Positions 24,478 through 33,655 of a DNA stretch of 64,000 bases are shown piece by piece. Below the pieces are notes generated by a model. That model ran no database searches, was not told where the DNA came from, and saw only the letters and a program-made list of their open reading frames with translations. Position numbers and translations under genes: made by a program. Source of the stretch: Ferruginivarius sediminum (GTDB lineage: Bacteria > Pseudomonadota > Alphaproteobacteria > Kiloniellales > Rhodovibrionaceae); assembly GCF_003344765.1 (NCBI RefSeq), contig NZ_QPMH01000003.1, positions 62,001 to 126,000 of the forward strand, read 5' to 3'. Each line of letters starts with the position of its first letter. The stretch's first letter is position 1.

Positions 24478-26490
24478 CTAGGCCGCCGCGGCGGTGCGCG
24501 GGCGGCCGACGGCGACGCCCGTCACGTGGCACTCGACGAAGATGTCGCTGCCGTCGGAGGCCGTGGCGGTGAGGTCCGAACGCTCGACCGTGATGTCGAC
24601 GGCCCCGGCCCCGGCGGCCAGCGCCAGCCGCTCCGCCTCCGCGTGCGCGGCGCGGTGGGCGGCGGCGACCGCGTGCTCAAGCTCCTCGAAGTCGGCCACG
24701 CCGTCGAACAGATGGGCGCGGTATTTCTCGCCGGTGGGCTGCGTGATCAGGACCGGGGCGCGCTGCATGATGCCGCCGGCGACCGCGCCCACCGCGTTGC
24801 AGACGCCGGCATGCGGCGGCACGTCCAACTCGGTGTTCACCCGCCGCGCAACGCCGGGAAAATAGGCCGCGGCCGCCGCGCCGACAGCCACCAGCGGGCG
24901 GCTCAGGCGCAGCGTCACATCGACAAGCTGCCCGGCCGCGCTGCCACCTCGCGCGGCCCTGTCCAGCAACTCGCCGCCCATCTCCTGCGCGTTCCGCTCC
25001 GCCGCCAGCGCGGCGGTGGACAGCGCCCGCGCGCCTTGGCGCACGAACTGCTCCACGACCAGTTCCGCGACGGCCGTCTCGTCGCCATCGAACCGCCGGT
25101 CGCCGAAGGCCGCAAGCTTCCGCCGCCACAGGCTGGCGCCCAGGGCCGCGCCCTCGTGGCTCCACTGCGACTGCCGGCCCAGGATGTGGGCGGCGTCGCT
25201 GGGCGTGAAGCCGGCGCGGACGACGACGCCGCGATCCAGCAGGCGCTCCAGGCTGCGGCGCTCAAGGTAGCGGTCCTCGATCCCCTCCAGGTTCAGCGGC
25301 CCGTCCGCAAGGCTGTCCAGCAGCGCCCGCTCCCCGCGCGACAGCGCGGCGCCGCCCGAACCGGGCCGGCGCGCCTGCAGCGCGAAGCAGCCGGCGTTGC
25401 CGGAGGGGACGCCCGACTGCACCTGCCCGCGCAGGATGTCGAGGACATGCGGATACTGGTGGGCCAGCAGGCTGAGCGGCACGGCACGGCGCGGGCCCAG
25501 GCGCAGGCCGGTATCGTGCGGGCCAGGCTCCGCCTCGATCGTCACCGCGCTGTCGCCGCCCAGGCCGACCGCGTGGACGTCCACCGCCTCGACCATGGTG
25601 CGCCAGCCGCCGACCGTGGCGCCCCGTGCGGCAAGCCGGGGCCGGCCATCGGAGATGTAGGCGATGTCGGTGGTCGTGCCGCCGATATCGGCGACGAAGG
25701 CTTCGCTCCGCCCGGTCAGGTGGAAGGCGCCGACGACGCTGGCGGCCGGGCCGGATAGTACCGTTTCCACCGGGCGCAGCATGGCGGCCTCCGCCGACAC
25801 CATCGAACCATCGCCCTTCACGACCATCAGCGGCGCGGAAATATGCCGGGCTTCGAGTTGCGAGCGCACGGCCAGGATCAGTTCGTGCAGCATCGGGATC
25901 AGCCGCGCGTTCAACAGCGTCGTCAGCGCCCGGCGCGGCGCGTCCAGCGCGCTCGACAGCTCGTGCGAGCAGGTGACCGGCAGGCCCGTCAGCTCCCGCG
26001 CAAGGTCGCGCACCGCGATCTCGTGCGACGGGTTCCGGGTGGCGAAGTAGCCGGCGACGGCAATGGCGGCCACACGCGGCGCATGCTCCAGAATGGCCCG
26101 CCGCGCCGCGTCGAGGTCCAGCCCGGCCTGCTCTTCGCCCGTCGCGTCGTGGCCGCCGGCGATATAGGCCACGGGGTCGTCCGAAATGGCCTGGCCCAGG
26201 CCGGATTTCTCCAGCGTTTCCGGCCCCTGGCCGATCAGGATCAGGCACACGGCGCCGCCGTGGCTTTCCACCACCGCGTTGGTGGCCAGGGTCGTGGAGA
26301 GCGAGACGAAGCCGATGGCCGGCGCTTCGCCCTCGGGCAGCACGTCGTCGAGCGCGCCCTCGATGCCGCGCGCCAGATCGTGCTTCGTCGTCAGCGCCTT
26401 GCCGGCGCGCAGGACGTGCCTGTCGGCGTCGTCGTACAGCACCGCGTCGGTGTAAGTGCCGCCGGTGTCTATACCAAGCAGAGTCGCCAC
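24478..26490 (-). CDS. Hydantoinase/oxoprolinase-family protein, HyuA-like
   Basis: The 670-residue protein has an actin-like ATPase fold. N-terminal GIDTGGTYTDAVLYDD is the phosphate-binding loop, and FVADIGGTTTDIAYI (about residues 265-280) is the second one. The family performs ATP-dependent opening of hydantoins, 5-oxoproline or related lactams. Most HyuA proteins work with a HyuB partner, which is not present on either side, so this is an orphan A subunit or a single-subunit relative. It lies downstream of a permease and glutamine-related genes on the same strand. Confidence 0.88.
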   Translation of the reverse strand: MATLLGIDTGGTYTDAVLYDDADRHVLRAGKALTTKHDLARGIEGALDDVLPEGEAPAIGFVSLSTTLATNAVVESHGGAVCLILIGQGPETLEKSGLGQAISDDPVAYIAGGHDATGEEQAGLDLDAARRAILEHAPRVAAIAVAGYFATRNPSHEIAVRDLARELTGLPVTCSHELSSALDAPRRALTTLLNARLIPMLHELILAVRSQLEARHISAPLMVVKGDGSMVSAEAAMLRPVETVLSGPAASVVGAFHLTGRSEAFVADIGGTTTDIAYISDGRPRLAARGATVGGWRTMVEAVDVHAVGLGGDSAVTIEAEPGPHDTGLRLGPRRAVPLSLLAHQYPHVLDILRGQVQSGVPSGNAGCFALQARRPGSGGAALSRGERALLDSLADGPLNLEGIEDRYLERRSLERLLDRGVVVRAGFTPSDAAHILGRQSQWSHEGAALGASLWRRKLAAFGDRRFDGDETAVAELVVEQFVRQGARALSTAALAAERNAQEMGGELLDRAARGGSAAGQLVDVTLRLSRPLVAVGAAAAAYFPGVARRVNTELDVPPHAGVCNAVGAVAGGIMQRAPVLITQPTGEKYRAHLFDGVADFEELEHAVAAAHRAAHAEAERLALAAGAGAVDITVERSDLTATASDGSDIFVECHVTGVAVGRPRTAAAA

Positions 26491-26895
26491 CCGCTGCCCT
26501 CCGAAGATGTTGCGCGCGTCACCTCAAGCCGCCCGACGCGCGGACAGGCCCCACGAATGGTTTGTAGTTGACGCCCGCAAGGCCGCAAGTGCGCGATGCC
26601 GACGTTCACTAACCCATTCGCGCCATGACCGTGGGGCCGGAAGAAGTCGCGTTCCGCCCGGCACCCGCTCGTATTTTATGCCCGTGGAGGCTGCCCGGAT
26701 CGAGATGCTCTCAGTGAGACGTGGCGGGCGCCTGTCGGGTCTTCGGTGTCCAGCGAGGAAAGGGGGAGTCTGGCGGCACGATCGGCCGCATTATCGGGAA
26801 TCGCGTGACCGGGCGGGCAATCGACAATGCATGTCGGATCGTCCCGCCCGGCCATCGTTGGATCAATGCGATGGTTCCTCGAAAAAGTCAGGAAC
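26491..26895 (-). other. Intergenic stretch between HyuA-like and permease genes
   Basis: These 405 bases lie between two minus-strand genes and must hold the HyuA-like promoter unless it is read through from the permease. Short open frames present here show no family motifs and no Shine-Dalgarno site. I see no RNA gene or repeat. Confidence 0.4.
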
Positions 26896-28524
26896 TCAGT
26901 ACACCGCGATCGTGTGGAAGAATATCACCACCGCGACGGCCGCGCCGAGCGTCAGGTAAGGCAACATGCCACACCGCTTTTCGATTGTCGTGCCGTCTTC
27001 TCCATGGGCGAGCATCATGTCCTTGTACATCTGCTCCGGGAATACGCCGCCATCGGTAATGTAATGGCGGAACGCGAAGACGGGGATGATCGCCGCGGCG
27101 ACGAGCAAGCCCACGGTCAACGTGCCGGCACCCCAGATGTTCGCGCCCATGCCAAGGAAGGCAAGGTTGACGAAGCCCAGGATGGCCCCCATGCCAAGCA
27201 GCCAGTTCGGGCACCGGAAGGGGCGTTTGGCCTTCGGGCTGTCGATGCGGTGCATCCAGCCGGACTGAAGGTTGAGGAAGATGAAGACGATGTAGTTCAC
27301 ATTTGCCAGGGCCAGAAGGAACACATAGTCCGACATCATCAACAGCAGCATGTTGAAGCCGAGGTCGGTCCACATCGCCGCCACCGGCGCGCCGTTGTGG
27401 TTGACCTTCGACAAGTATTTCGGCAGCCAGCCGTCGATCGACCCCTGGTAGAGGGTGCGGGAAGACCCGGCCATCGCGGTCATGACCACCAGCAGGAGAG
27501 CCAGAATCAGCATCACGACGATGACGTTGCCAAGCACGGGGCCCGCCCCGACCATGCTGGCCATTACCTTGCCGACGCCGTCGCCGTTGTAGATGCCCGG
27601 TGCAAGCATGCCCTCCAGGCCAAGGAAGCCCTGGAAAGCGATGGGCACCAGCGAGAACACGACGAGACAAAGCAGTCCCGCGTAGCCGATGGCCCGCACC
27701 GTGTCCCGCCCGGGGTTCCGGAACTCGCGCGTGTAACAAACGGCGGTTTCGAAGGCGTAGGTGGACCAAGCCGCGATGAAGAGGCCGCCGACGAAGACCG
27801 TCCAGCCTGCCATATCCCAGGAGCCGGCAACCGGATTGCCCTCATTGTTATAGGAAAGCGGGACGAACGGCGTGAAATGGTCGCGGGGCAGATCGCCTGT
27901 GACGATGGGAATGATGCCAATCAGCAGCAGCGGTACCAACGCCGAGATGGCAACGAACATCTGGGCCTTGGCGGCGCGAAGCACGCCCCGGTGCTGGATG
28001 GCGAACACGGCCAGCACCAGAATCCAGCCAAGAACGAACGTCGAGTTGATCCGCAGGGACAGGTTGTCCTTGACGAACCCGAGGTCCAGAACGGTTATTT
28101 CCCACGTATTGATAAGCGAATCGGCGGGAAACAGCAGATTCAGGATGTAGCCGGCGGACAACCCGGTCCCGATCGCCAGCACCGGCGACCAGGAGAACCA
28201 ATTAGACCAGACGGAGATCGGACCAAGCAGCTTGCCGTAACGCACCCAGGCAATTGCGCCGTATACTGACGCGCCACCGGATTTATGAGGAAAGATGCCC
28301 GCAATTTCGGCATATGTAAAACACTGGATAAACCCGAAACATGTAGAGATTATCCACACTAAAGGGGAAATATTTCCAACGGTTGCTGCAATTGCACCGA
28401 CAGAGAAAAGTACAAGCGCCGGCGTGCCGGCGGCAAACCAAAATGCGTGAGTCCAGTCGATATCTCTTCTCAGAGTTCCCACTTTTCCAGGAGAGACGCC
28501 GCCCTCGACAGCTTGTGCCTCCAT
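26896..28524 (-). CDS. APC-superfamily amino acid permease
   Basis: The 542-residue inner-membrane protein has about 12 hydrophobic helices. The first helix region holds TPALVLFSVGAIAATVGN, followed by ECFTYAEIAG-like QCFTYAEIAGIFPHKSGGAS, the conserved start of APC transporters. It takes up amino acids or amines. Its neighbours are a glutaminase and a glutamine synthetase-like gene, so glutamine, glutamate or a gamma-glutamyl amide is a reasonable substrate guess. The upstream region carries one of three similar AT-rich motifs (28658-28679). Specificity is not readable. Confidence 0.9.
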   Translation of the reverse strand: MEAQAVEGGVSPGKVGTLRRDIDWTHAFWFAAGTPALVLFSVGAIAATVGNISPLVWIISTCFGFIQCFTYAEIAGIFPHKSGGASVYGAIAWVRYGKLLGPISVWSNWFSWSPVLAIGTGLSAGYILNLLFPADSLINTWEITVLDLGFVKDNLSLRINSTFVLGWILVLAVFAIQHRGVLRAAKAQMFVAISALVPLLLIGIIPIVTGDLPRDHFTPFVPLSYNNEGNPVAGSWDMAGWTVFVGGLFIAAWSTYAFETAVCYTREFRNPGRDTVRAIGYAGLLCLVVFSLVPIAFQGFLGLEGMLAPGIYNGDGVGKVMASMVGAGPVLGNVIVVMLILALLLVVMTAMAGSSRTLYQGSIDGWLPKYLSKVNHNGAPVAAMWTDLGFNMLLLMMSDYVFLLALANVNYIVFIFLNLQSGWMHRIDSPKAKRPFRCPNWLLGMGAILGFVNLAFLGMGANIWGAGTLTVGLLVAAAIIPVFAFRHYITDGGVFPEQMYKDMMLAHGEDGTTIEKRCGMLPYLTLGAAVAVVIFFHTIAVY

Positions 28525-28657
28525 ATCATTTGCCTCCTCAGTTGAACGTTTTTTGCCTCCGGCTTTTTAATTGAAAGAGTGCCGGATGAGCCCAGTGGTA
28601 TGCGGTCCGGTTTTGGATATCGCGGACTGTGACAAGGCATACCATCGTATAATGCAT

Positions 28658-28679
28658 AATTAATTAATCTGTCAATTAG
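28658..28679. promoter_or_regulatory. AT-rich candidate TetR operator, site A (permease promoter)
   Basis: AATTAATTAATCTGTCAATTAG lies about 135 bases upstream of the permease start. It resembles sites B and C in front of the glutaminase and glutamine synthetase genes but has three extra bases (TGT) inside. The motif stands out in GC-rich DNA and may bind the TetR protein encoded at 31213. Confidence 0.4.
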
Positions 28680-28785
28680 TTTCAGCAGCGATTAAGGCCA
28701 AATTGGCGTGAATCACATCCCTTTTCGCAGTTGGGTGTCGGATTACCGCGGGCTGCCCCGCCGTCGTGCAGGCGCGACGCTTGTT

Positions 28786-29790
28786 CTAGCGGTTCAAGAG
28801 GTCCGCGATCGCCTTATCGAGGAACCCCATGAAGTCCGGCGCGGCCGCGCTCGGCGTGGCCGCGCAGTGTCCCCACGTGGATTCGAACGGGCGGAATTCG
28901 GCGCCCGGTATCAGGGCCGCCTCGTACCGGCTGTCTTCGTTCGTGAAATAGAGGTCGCTCGATGACGGCATCACGAGCGATTTCGCCTGAATGGACTGCA
29001 TTGCCAAGCGGAAATCACCCTGGAATCGGGCATTCGCGCTGACGTCCGCATGCTGCCAAGTCCAAAGCTTGCACAACAGATCGTTCGCATCCCATTCCAG
29101 ATGGTCCCGCTCCCAGGCGGCGAGCAGATCTTCAATGGAGTCGTGTCCAAGCTGTCTATACGTCTCGTCGCGAAAGAATGCCTGCGAATAGGCCCAGCCG
29201 GCGTAGACGCGGCCGAACGCCTTCAAACCGTTGACAGGTGGTTCCAGATACGCGCCGCGGTTCCAGGTTCGATCGGCCGTCAATGCCGCCTTGACGCCTT
29301 CGAGAAAGACGAAGTTATGCGCCGAGCACTTCGCTGTCGCGCAGAAGGGAAGGACGCGCTCGACCATGTCCGGATGTTGCACCGCCCATTCATAGGCCTG
29401 GCAGCCGCCCATCGACCAACCGATGACCAGTGCGATTTTCTCGACGCCGAAGACCTTTTCCAGGAGATCGCGCTGGAGGCGTACGTTGTCGTGAACCGTG
29501 ACGTTCGGAAACGATGCGCCAGCCTGCGCGCCCAAGGCGTTGCTTGGGGACGAAGAGTCGCCATTGCCGATCAGGCACGGGACAACGATGCAGAAATCCC
29601 GAGGGTCCAACGTCCGCCCTTCTCCGAAATAGGGCTCGTTGCTCGTGATGCGCCCGGTGTAATAGGTCGGGAACAGAATGAGGTTGTCCCGGTTGCGGTT
29701 CAGTTTCCCGTAGGTCTTGTAGGCCAGCCTGGCCTCGTGAAGGCGGTCACCGGATTGAAGTTCAAAATCGGTTACTGCATGTGTCGTCAT
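28786..29790 (-). CDS. Alpha/beta hydrolase, homoserine O-acetyltransferase (MET2)-like
   Basis: The protein has 334 residues from ATG 29790 (MTTHAVTDFELQ); a longer frame begins at 29838. The nucleophile elbow is IGWSMGGCQ, the aspartate is probably in MPSSSDLYF, and the histidine in TWGHCA. HEARLAYKTYGKLN and GNGDSSSPSN match the MET2 branch of acyltransferases. Members outside methionine synthesis act as esterases or amide hydrolases, and context here suggests a role in amide or ester breakdown. It lies 65 bases downstream of the glutaminase on the same strand. Confidence 0.88.
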   Translation of the reverse strand: MTTHAVTDFELQSGDRLHEARLAYKTYGKLNRNRDNLILFPTYYTGRITSNEPYFGEGRTLDPRDFCIVVPCLIGNGDSSSPSNALGAQAGASFPNVTVHDNVRLQRDLLEKVFGVEKIALVIGWSMGGCQAYEWAVQHPDMVERVLPFCATAKCSAHNFVFLEGVKAALTADRTWNRGAYLEPPVNGLKAFGRVYAGWAYSQAFFRDETYRQLGHDSIEDLLAAWERDHLEWDANDLLCKLWTWQHADVSANARFQGDFRLAMQSIQAKSLVMPSSSDLYFTNEDSRYEAALIPGAEFRPFESTWGHCAATPSAAAPDFMGFLDKAIADLLNR

Positions 29791-29855
29791 TGCGTTGCCG
29801 TTTCCCTTGAATGCGCTGCTCAAGCGTTGGCCGGACAATCGGGACGTTCGATTTC

Positions 29856-30842
29856 TCAGTAGACGGACGCGCGGATTTGTTTGACGAGGTGCTGGAGGAT
29901 GCGCTGTCCGACGACGGAGTTTCCGTGCGGGTCGAGTTCGGGGGACCAGGCGCAGATGGTCATGCGCTGGGGGACGATGGCGAGGATGCCGCCGCCGACG
30001 CCGCTTTTGGCGGGGATGCCGACCTTGAAGGCGAATTCGCCGGCGCCGTTGTACATGCCGCAGGTGGCGAGCACGGCGTTGATCTCGCGGGTCTGGTCGG
30101 CGCTGACGATGCGCTGGCCGGTGATCGGGGAGACGCCGTCGCAGGCCAGGAACAGCGCGCTTTGGGCGAGTTCCAGGCAGCTCATGGCGATGGCGCAGTG
30201 GGCATAGTACACCGACAGCACGTCCTCGACGCGGTTGTCGAGGTTGCCGTAGTCCTTGAGCAGGTAGCCCAGGGCGGCGTTGCGGTGGCCGACCTCGGCT
30301 TCGCCGCGGGCGATGCGCGGGTCGGAGAAGATGTCGTCGGTGTCGATCAGCCGCCGGAGCAGGTCCTGCAGGATCCGCCGCGGGGCGGAGCTGTGCGAGA
30401 CGATCAGGTCGGTGATCGCCAGCGCGCCGGCATTGATGAAGGGATTGCTCGGGATGCCCAGGTTCGCCTCGACCTCGCTGACGGAGTTGAACTTCCGCAT
30501 GCAGGGGTCGCGCCCGACCCGCGCCCAGACCGCCTCGCCGGCCAGCCGCAGCGCCAGCGCCAGGGTGAAGAGCTTGGAGATGCTTTGAATGGAAAACTGC
30601 TGCCCGGCCTCGCCGGCCTGGTAGAGCGTCCCATCCTGGCAGGCGATCGCCACACCGTACTGTCGGGGCGGAACCTCCCGCAGGCCGGGAATGTAGTCCG
30701 CAACTGCGCCCTCGCCGTAGCCCGCGTACGCGATGTCGGGGATATCGGACAAGAGCGCTTCGATGCGCTCTCCCGCACCGACCTCGTCCGGGGCACGCGA
30801 ACCGCGGTTGAAAGCGCCATGATCGTTGCCTATCTGCCGCAA
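29856..30842 (-). CDS. glsA: Glutaminase, GlsA type
   Basis: The 328-residue serine-dependent beta-lactamase-like glutaminase hydrolyses glutamine to glutamate and ammonia. The catalytic SxxK is in FSIQSISKLF (S87, K90). NPFINAGALAITDLI, then the SVYYAHCAIAM segment supplying the active-site tyrosine, and the C-terminal KSGVGGGILAIVP are all diagnostic. The start is TTG at 30842 with GGAGG five bases upstream. AT-rich site B lies 45-62 bases upstream. Confidence 0.94.
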   Translation of the reverse strand: MRQIGNDHGAFNRGSRAPDEVGAGERIEALLSDIPDIAYAGYGEGAVADYIPGLREVPPRQYGVAIACQDGTLYQAGEAGQQFSIQSISKLFTLALALRLAGEAVWARVGRDPCMRKFNSVSEVEANLGIPSNPFINAGALAITDLIVSHSSAPRRILQDLLRRLIDTDDIFSDPRIARGEAEVGHRNAALGYLLKDYGNLDNRVEDVLSVYYAHCAIAMSCLELAQSALFLACDGVSPITGQRIVSADQTREINAVLATCGMYNGAGEFAFKVGIPAKSGVGGGILAIVPQRMTICAWSPELDPHGNSVVGQRILQHLVKQIRASVY

Positions 30843-31212
30843 TTGCGCCTCCGTCTTGAAACTGGCCTGGATACGGGACTTGAAGAAATTAATTAATCAA
30901 TTAGTTACCTTGTATAACGGTAGTCTGTTTTGCGCATTCAGGAAAGCGAATTCTGAATGTCCAACAACGGGGCTGGCAACGAGCAGCCTCCACACCAGGA
31001 GGTTTGGATGGCCAACATGCGCTATGTAGGCGTTGGATAGAGGCTCATCTCTCCGAGAAAGCCTCGAAAGTTGCGTCAGCTCAATTGCGCCTTCCTAGTG
31101 TGGTACGCTGGTTAGCGAGCAAGAGGGCATGTATAGCGGCCCCGGTGTTTGACAACGAGATGCGGCCCGTGACGGGAAAATGCTCACGGCCTGCATCCAG
31201 AAGTGAGGGAAT
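30843..31212. other. Divergent promoter region between glsA and the TetR gene
   Basis: The 370 bases hold the AT-rich site B (30887-30904) near glsA and should contain promoters for both genes. The TetR start at 31213 has GAGGG in front. I see no other gene or RNA. Confidence 0.45.
30887..30904. promoter_or_regulatory. AT-rich candidate TetR operator, site B (glsA promoter)
   Basis: AATTAATTAATCAATTAG lies 45-62 bases upstream of the glsA start codon, where a repressor would block transcription. It is nearly identical to the reverse complement of site C at 33385-33406. Confidence 0.5.
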
Positions 31213-31869
31213 ATGCGTAAGGCAGGTCGGCCATCAGCGGAAGAAGCAACTGTTGACCGTTCTGAGATGTTGAAAAAGAGTGCACTGGATCTGCTTTCCA
31301 GTCGCAGCTTTGGCGCGGTAACAATCAAGGATATCGGTCGCGAGGCGGGCGTAACGACCGCTATGATTTATTATTATTTTGAAGATAAGGATGATCTTCT
31401 GCGGGCAGCAATCGAATATGCCATAGACACCGCTTTCGAGCGTTTCGCTTCGCTGAGCGAGAATATCGAGCACCCGGCGGCTCTCATTCGAGAGTGGCTC
31501 CGCACGCATGTCGACATGGTCGATTCCTTCAGCAAGATGATGAAGATAAACCTGGACTACAATGCCGAAGGAAAACGCTCGCAGCGTGTCGATGATGCGA
31601 TCCGCCGATTCTACGATACAGAAGCGAAAGTGCTGACGAATTGCGTTAAACGCGGCGTCGATCTGGGAATATTCAACCCTGTCGACCCGGAGCAGATCCG
31701 GGTTGTCGTCTCGACCTTCCTCGATGGTGCCATGGTTCGCTCACGGATTCTCAGCGATTACGACCTCGAGGGCTCGGTGCGGATATTCGAAACCCTGCTG
31801 TGGGAGAAGCTCGGCTACGACGGCAGCGCCGAAAGGCGAGCGGATACGGAAAAGAGCTCGCAGAGGTGA
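31213..31869 (+). CDS. TetR/AcrR-family transcriptional regulator
   Basis: The 218-residue protein has a helix-turn-helix at about residues 25-55: FGAVTIKDIGREAGVTTAMI followed by YYYFEDKDDLL, the TetR hallmark. The C-terminal ligand domain is variable. It sits between glsA (divergent) and the glutamine synthetase-like gene (convergent). The three AT-rich motifs at 28658, 30887 and 33385 are its best candidate operators. A strong hairpin separates it from the convergent gene. The ligand may be a glutamine-related amine, by context only. Confidence 0.92.
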   Translation: MRKAGRPSAEEATVDRSEMLKKSALDLLSSRSFGAVTIKDIGREAGVTTAMIYYYFEDKDDLLRAAIEYAIDTAFERFASLSENIEHPAALIREWLRTHVDMVDSFSKMMKINLDYNAEGKRSQRVDDAIRRFYDTEAKVLTNCVKRGVDLGIFNPVDPEQIRVVVSTFLDGAMVRSRILSDYDLEGSVRIFETLLWEKLGYDGSAERRADTEKSSQR

Positions 31870-31894
31870 TTTCTTGTCATGGAATCGGTAAACT

Positions 31895-31925
31895 CGCGGG
31901 CCGGCCTCCAGTTGACCGGCCCGCG
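31895..31925. terminator. Hairpin between convergent TetR and glutamine synthetase-like genes
   Basis: CGCGGGCCGG (31895-31904) pairs perfectly with CCGGCCCGCG (31916-31925) around an 11-base loop. It lies between two convergent stop codons. T-runs are weak on both sides, so it may be a bidirectional transcript end without a classic U-tract. Confidence 0.45.
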
Positions 31926-31938
31926 GAAACAGCGCCGG

Positions 31939-33309
31939 TCAGAAGAAGTGCAAATACCGCTGCTTTTCCCAGTCCGACACGTGGTTGAGGTAACTCAGCC
32001 ATTCGTCGCGCTTATAAGATAGCCAAGCGTCGAACATCTTCTCGCCGAACACCTTTTTCCCAAGGGGGTCCGCTTCAAACGCGTCGAGGGCCTCACCCAG
32101 CGTCCGCGGCAACATGGTCACGCCGAGACGTTCGAGTTCCTCGTTTGACTTCTCGTACATGTTTTCAACGTGCGGCGCCCCGGGATCGAGATCTTCCTTA
32201 ATACCCTCCAGGCCGGCGGCAAACGTGAGCGCCGCGCCGAGGTAGGGATTGCACATCGGATCGGCCGCCCGCAGCTCTACGCGCCCGCCGCTGCTTGGAA
32301 CGCGAACCGTATTGGTACGGTTGTTGTCGCCGTAGCACTGGAAGACGGGCGCCCATGTAAAACCGGAGTTGCTTCCCTTGAGGATCAGGCGCTTATAGCT
32401 GTTCACCGTCGGCGCGACGACCGCCGATATGGCCGGCAAATGCCGCAGGATACCGGCAATGAACTTGTAGCCGACCTCCGCGAGTCCACAATTCCGCGGA
32501 TCCCCCTCCGGGCCCGGGACACACAGATTGGCGCCGCTGTCGAGGTCGTACAGCGACATATTGAAGTGTGCGCCGCTGCCGGCAAAGTCCCCGAAGGGTT
32601 TCGGCATGAAGGTCGCGAAGGCGCCATGCTTTCTTGCGATCTCGTCCGCAAGGCGCCGGAAGAAGACGAACCTGTCGGCCATCGTCAAGCCGTCCGCGAA
32701 CGCGAAGTCGATCTCGAACTGACCGATCCCATCCTCGTGATCGAAGGAATAGACGTCCCAATTGAGCGAGTTCATCGCGTCGACGAGATCGCCCAGCCAA
32801 GGGAGGTTCTCCAGCACCCTGGGAATGTCGTAGGCGGGCTTGGTCAGGTTTTCGCGTTTGCTGACGGGAACATATCCGCCGTCCTCGCCCTCGCGGAAAA
32901 CGAAGAACTCGGCCTCGATACCCAGATTCAGGCCATACCCCATCTCCGCGGCATCGGCGAGGACGCGCTTGAAGATGTTGCGGCTGCACGGTTCGAAGGG
33001 CTTCCCCTCGCACCAGAGGTCGCTTGCGAACCAGGCCACCTCCGGCTGCCAGGGTTGGATCATGCAGGAGTTCGGGTCGGGATGCGCGGCGACTTCCTCA
33101 TCGCTGATGACCTGCGGAACGCCGTCGAGCGCCGCGCCCGTGCACAACTCCGAGCCCGACATCATCCGCTCGAAGTGTTCGATCGGCACAACCTTGCACT
33201 TCGACGCGCCATGCATGTCGACATAGCTTGGCAGAAGATACTTCACGCCCTGACGGTCCAGCTTGTCCTTCAAGCCTTCCGAGTCGGCCGTCGATACCCG
33301 CATATCCAT
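31939..33309 (-). CDS. Glutamine synthetase-family ligase, type III (GlnT)-like
   Basis: The protein has 456 residues from ATG 33309, which has GGGAGG nine bases upstream. LPSYVDMHGASKCKVVP is the N-terminal beta-grasp signature of the GlnT branch. LGIEAEFFVF and FEIDFAFADG supply metal-binding glutamates, and GSGAHFNMSL and NNRTNTVRVP match catalytic-domain motifs. Enzymes of this branch join ammonia, methylamine or other amines to glutamate. The neighbouring glutaminase, methyltransferase and MttB-family genes make gamma-glutamylmethylamide synthesis an open alternative. Confidence 0.88.
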   Translation of the reverse strand: MDMRVSTADSEGLKDKLDRQGVKYLLPSYVDMHGASKCKVVPIEHFERMMSGSELCTGAALDGVPQVISDEEVAAHPDPNSCMIQPWQPEVAWFASDLWCEGKPFEPCSRNIFKRVLADAAEMGYGLNLGIEAEFFVFREGEDGGYVPVSKRENLTKPAYDIPRVLENLPWLGDLVDAMNSLNWDVYSFDHEDGIGQFEIDFAFADGLTMADRFVFFRRLADEIARKHGAFATFMPKPFGDFAGSGAHFNMSLYDLDSGANLCVPGPEGDPRNCGLAEVGYKFIAGILRHLPAISAVVAPTVNSYKRLILKGSNSGFTWAPVFQCYGDNNRTNTVRVPSSGGRVELRAADPMCNPYLGAALTFAAGLEGIKEDLDPGAPHVENMYEKSNEELERLGVTMLPRTLGEALDAFEADPLGKKVFGEKMFDAWLSYKRDEWLSYLNHVSDWEKQRYLHFF

Positions 33310-33655
33310 GTATTTTGCCTCCCACGAACTGTTTGCCAACCCGCGTTGGCCCGCACACCGACACAACGCGACTGCATCGGCTTATAATTAATTGATTAAT
33401 TAATTACACAGCAGGCGTTGGTTGTCAACACCGTGGTCTTGTCAGGCGATCCCAATGTGGTTCTCCGCGCCTCACCGCTAAGGATCGGCCCCCAGCAGCG
33501 GCCGTGCGGCAGCGATGCCCAGCTTGTCCGCCAGCTGCGGCAGGTGCGGCGAGAGATACGATCAATACGATTGTTTTTCTGAATGCTCTTCCGTAATCGG
33601 TGCACGCATCTTACTGTGCGTTGCACCCATCGACGCGCGCACGGACAGGTGAGCC
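33310..33655. other. Divergent promoter region between glutamine synthetase-like and methyltransferase genes
   Basis: The 346 bases carry AT-rich site C near the left gene. Around 33480-33560 the minus strand can be read as the tail of a protein (LPQLADKLGIAAARPLL), a possible decayed gene end that I cannot name. No RNA gene is visible. Confidence 0.4.
33385..33406. promoter_or_regulatory. AT-rich candidate TetR operator, site C (glutamine synthetase promoter)
   Basis: TAATTAATTGATTAATTAATTA lies 76-97 bases upstream of the start at 33309. Its reverse complement contains TTAATTAATCAATTA, as in site B. The region lies between divergent genes, so it could also influence the methyltransferase gene at 33656. 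Confidence 0.5.

Noticed and set aside
24463..24486. GCGGCCTA/TAGGCCGC inverted repeat at the end of hisS as a terminator
   Set aside because: It overlaps the stop codon of the convergent gene and has no T-run; the loop and stem are ordinary for this base composition.
31939..33309. Assignment of the glutamine synthetase-like gene as the housekeeping glnA
   Set aside because: The N-terminal VDMHGASKCKVVP signature and lack of the usual glnB/glnA context place it in the GlnT-like branch.
33396..33626. Small minus-strand frame between the glutamine synthetase-like and methyltransferase genes
   Set aside because: It shows no family motif. Another frame resembles a decayed protein tail, but not enough to call a gene.
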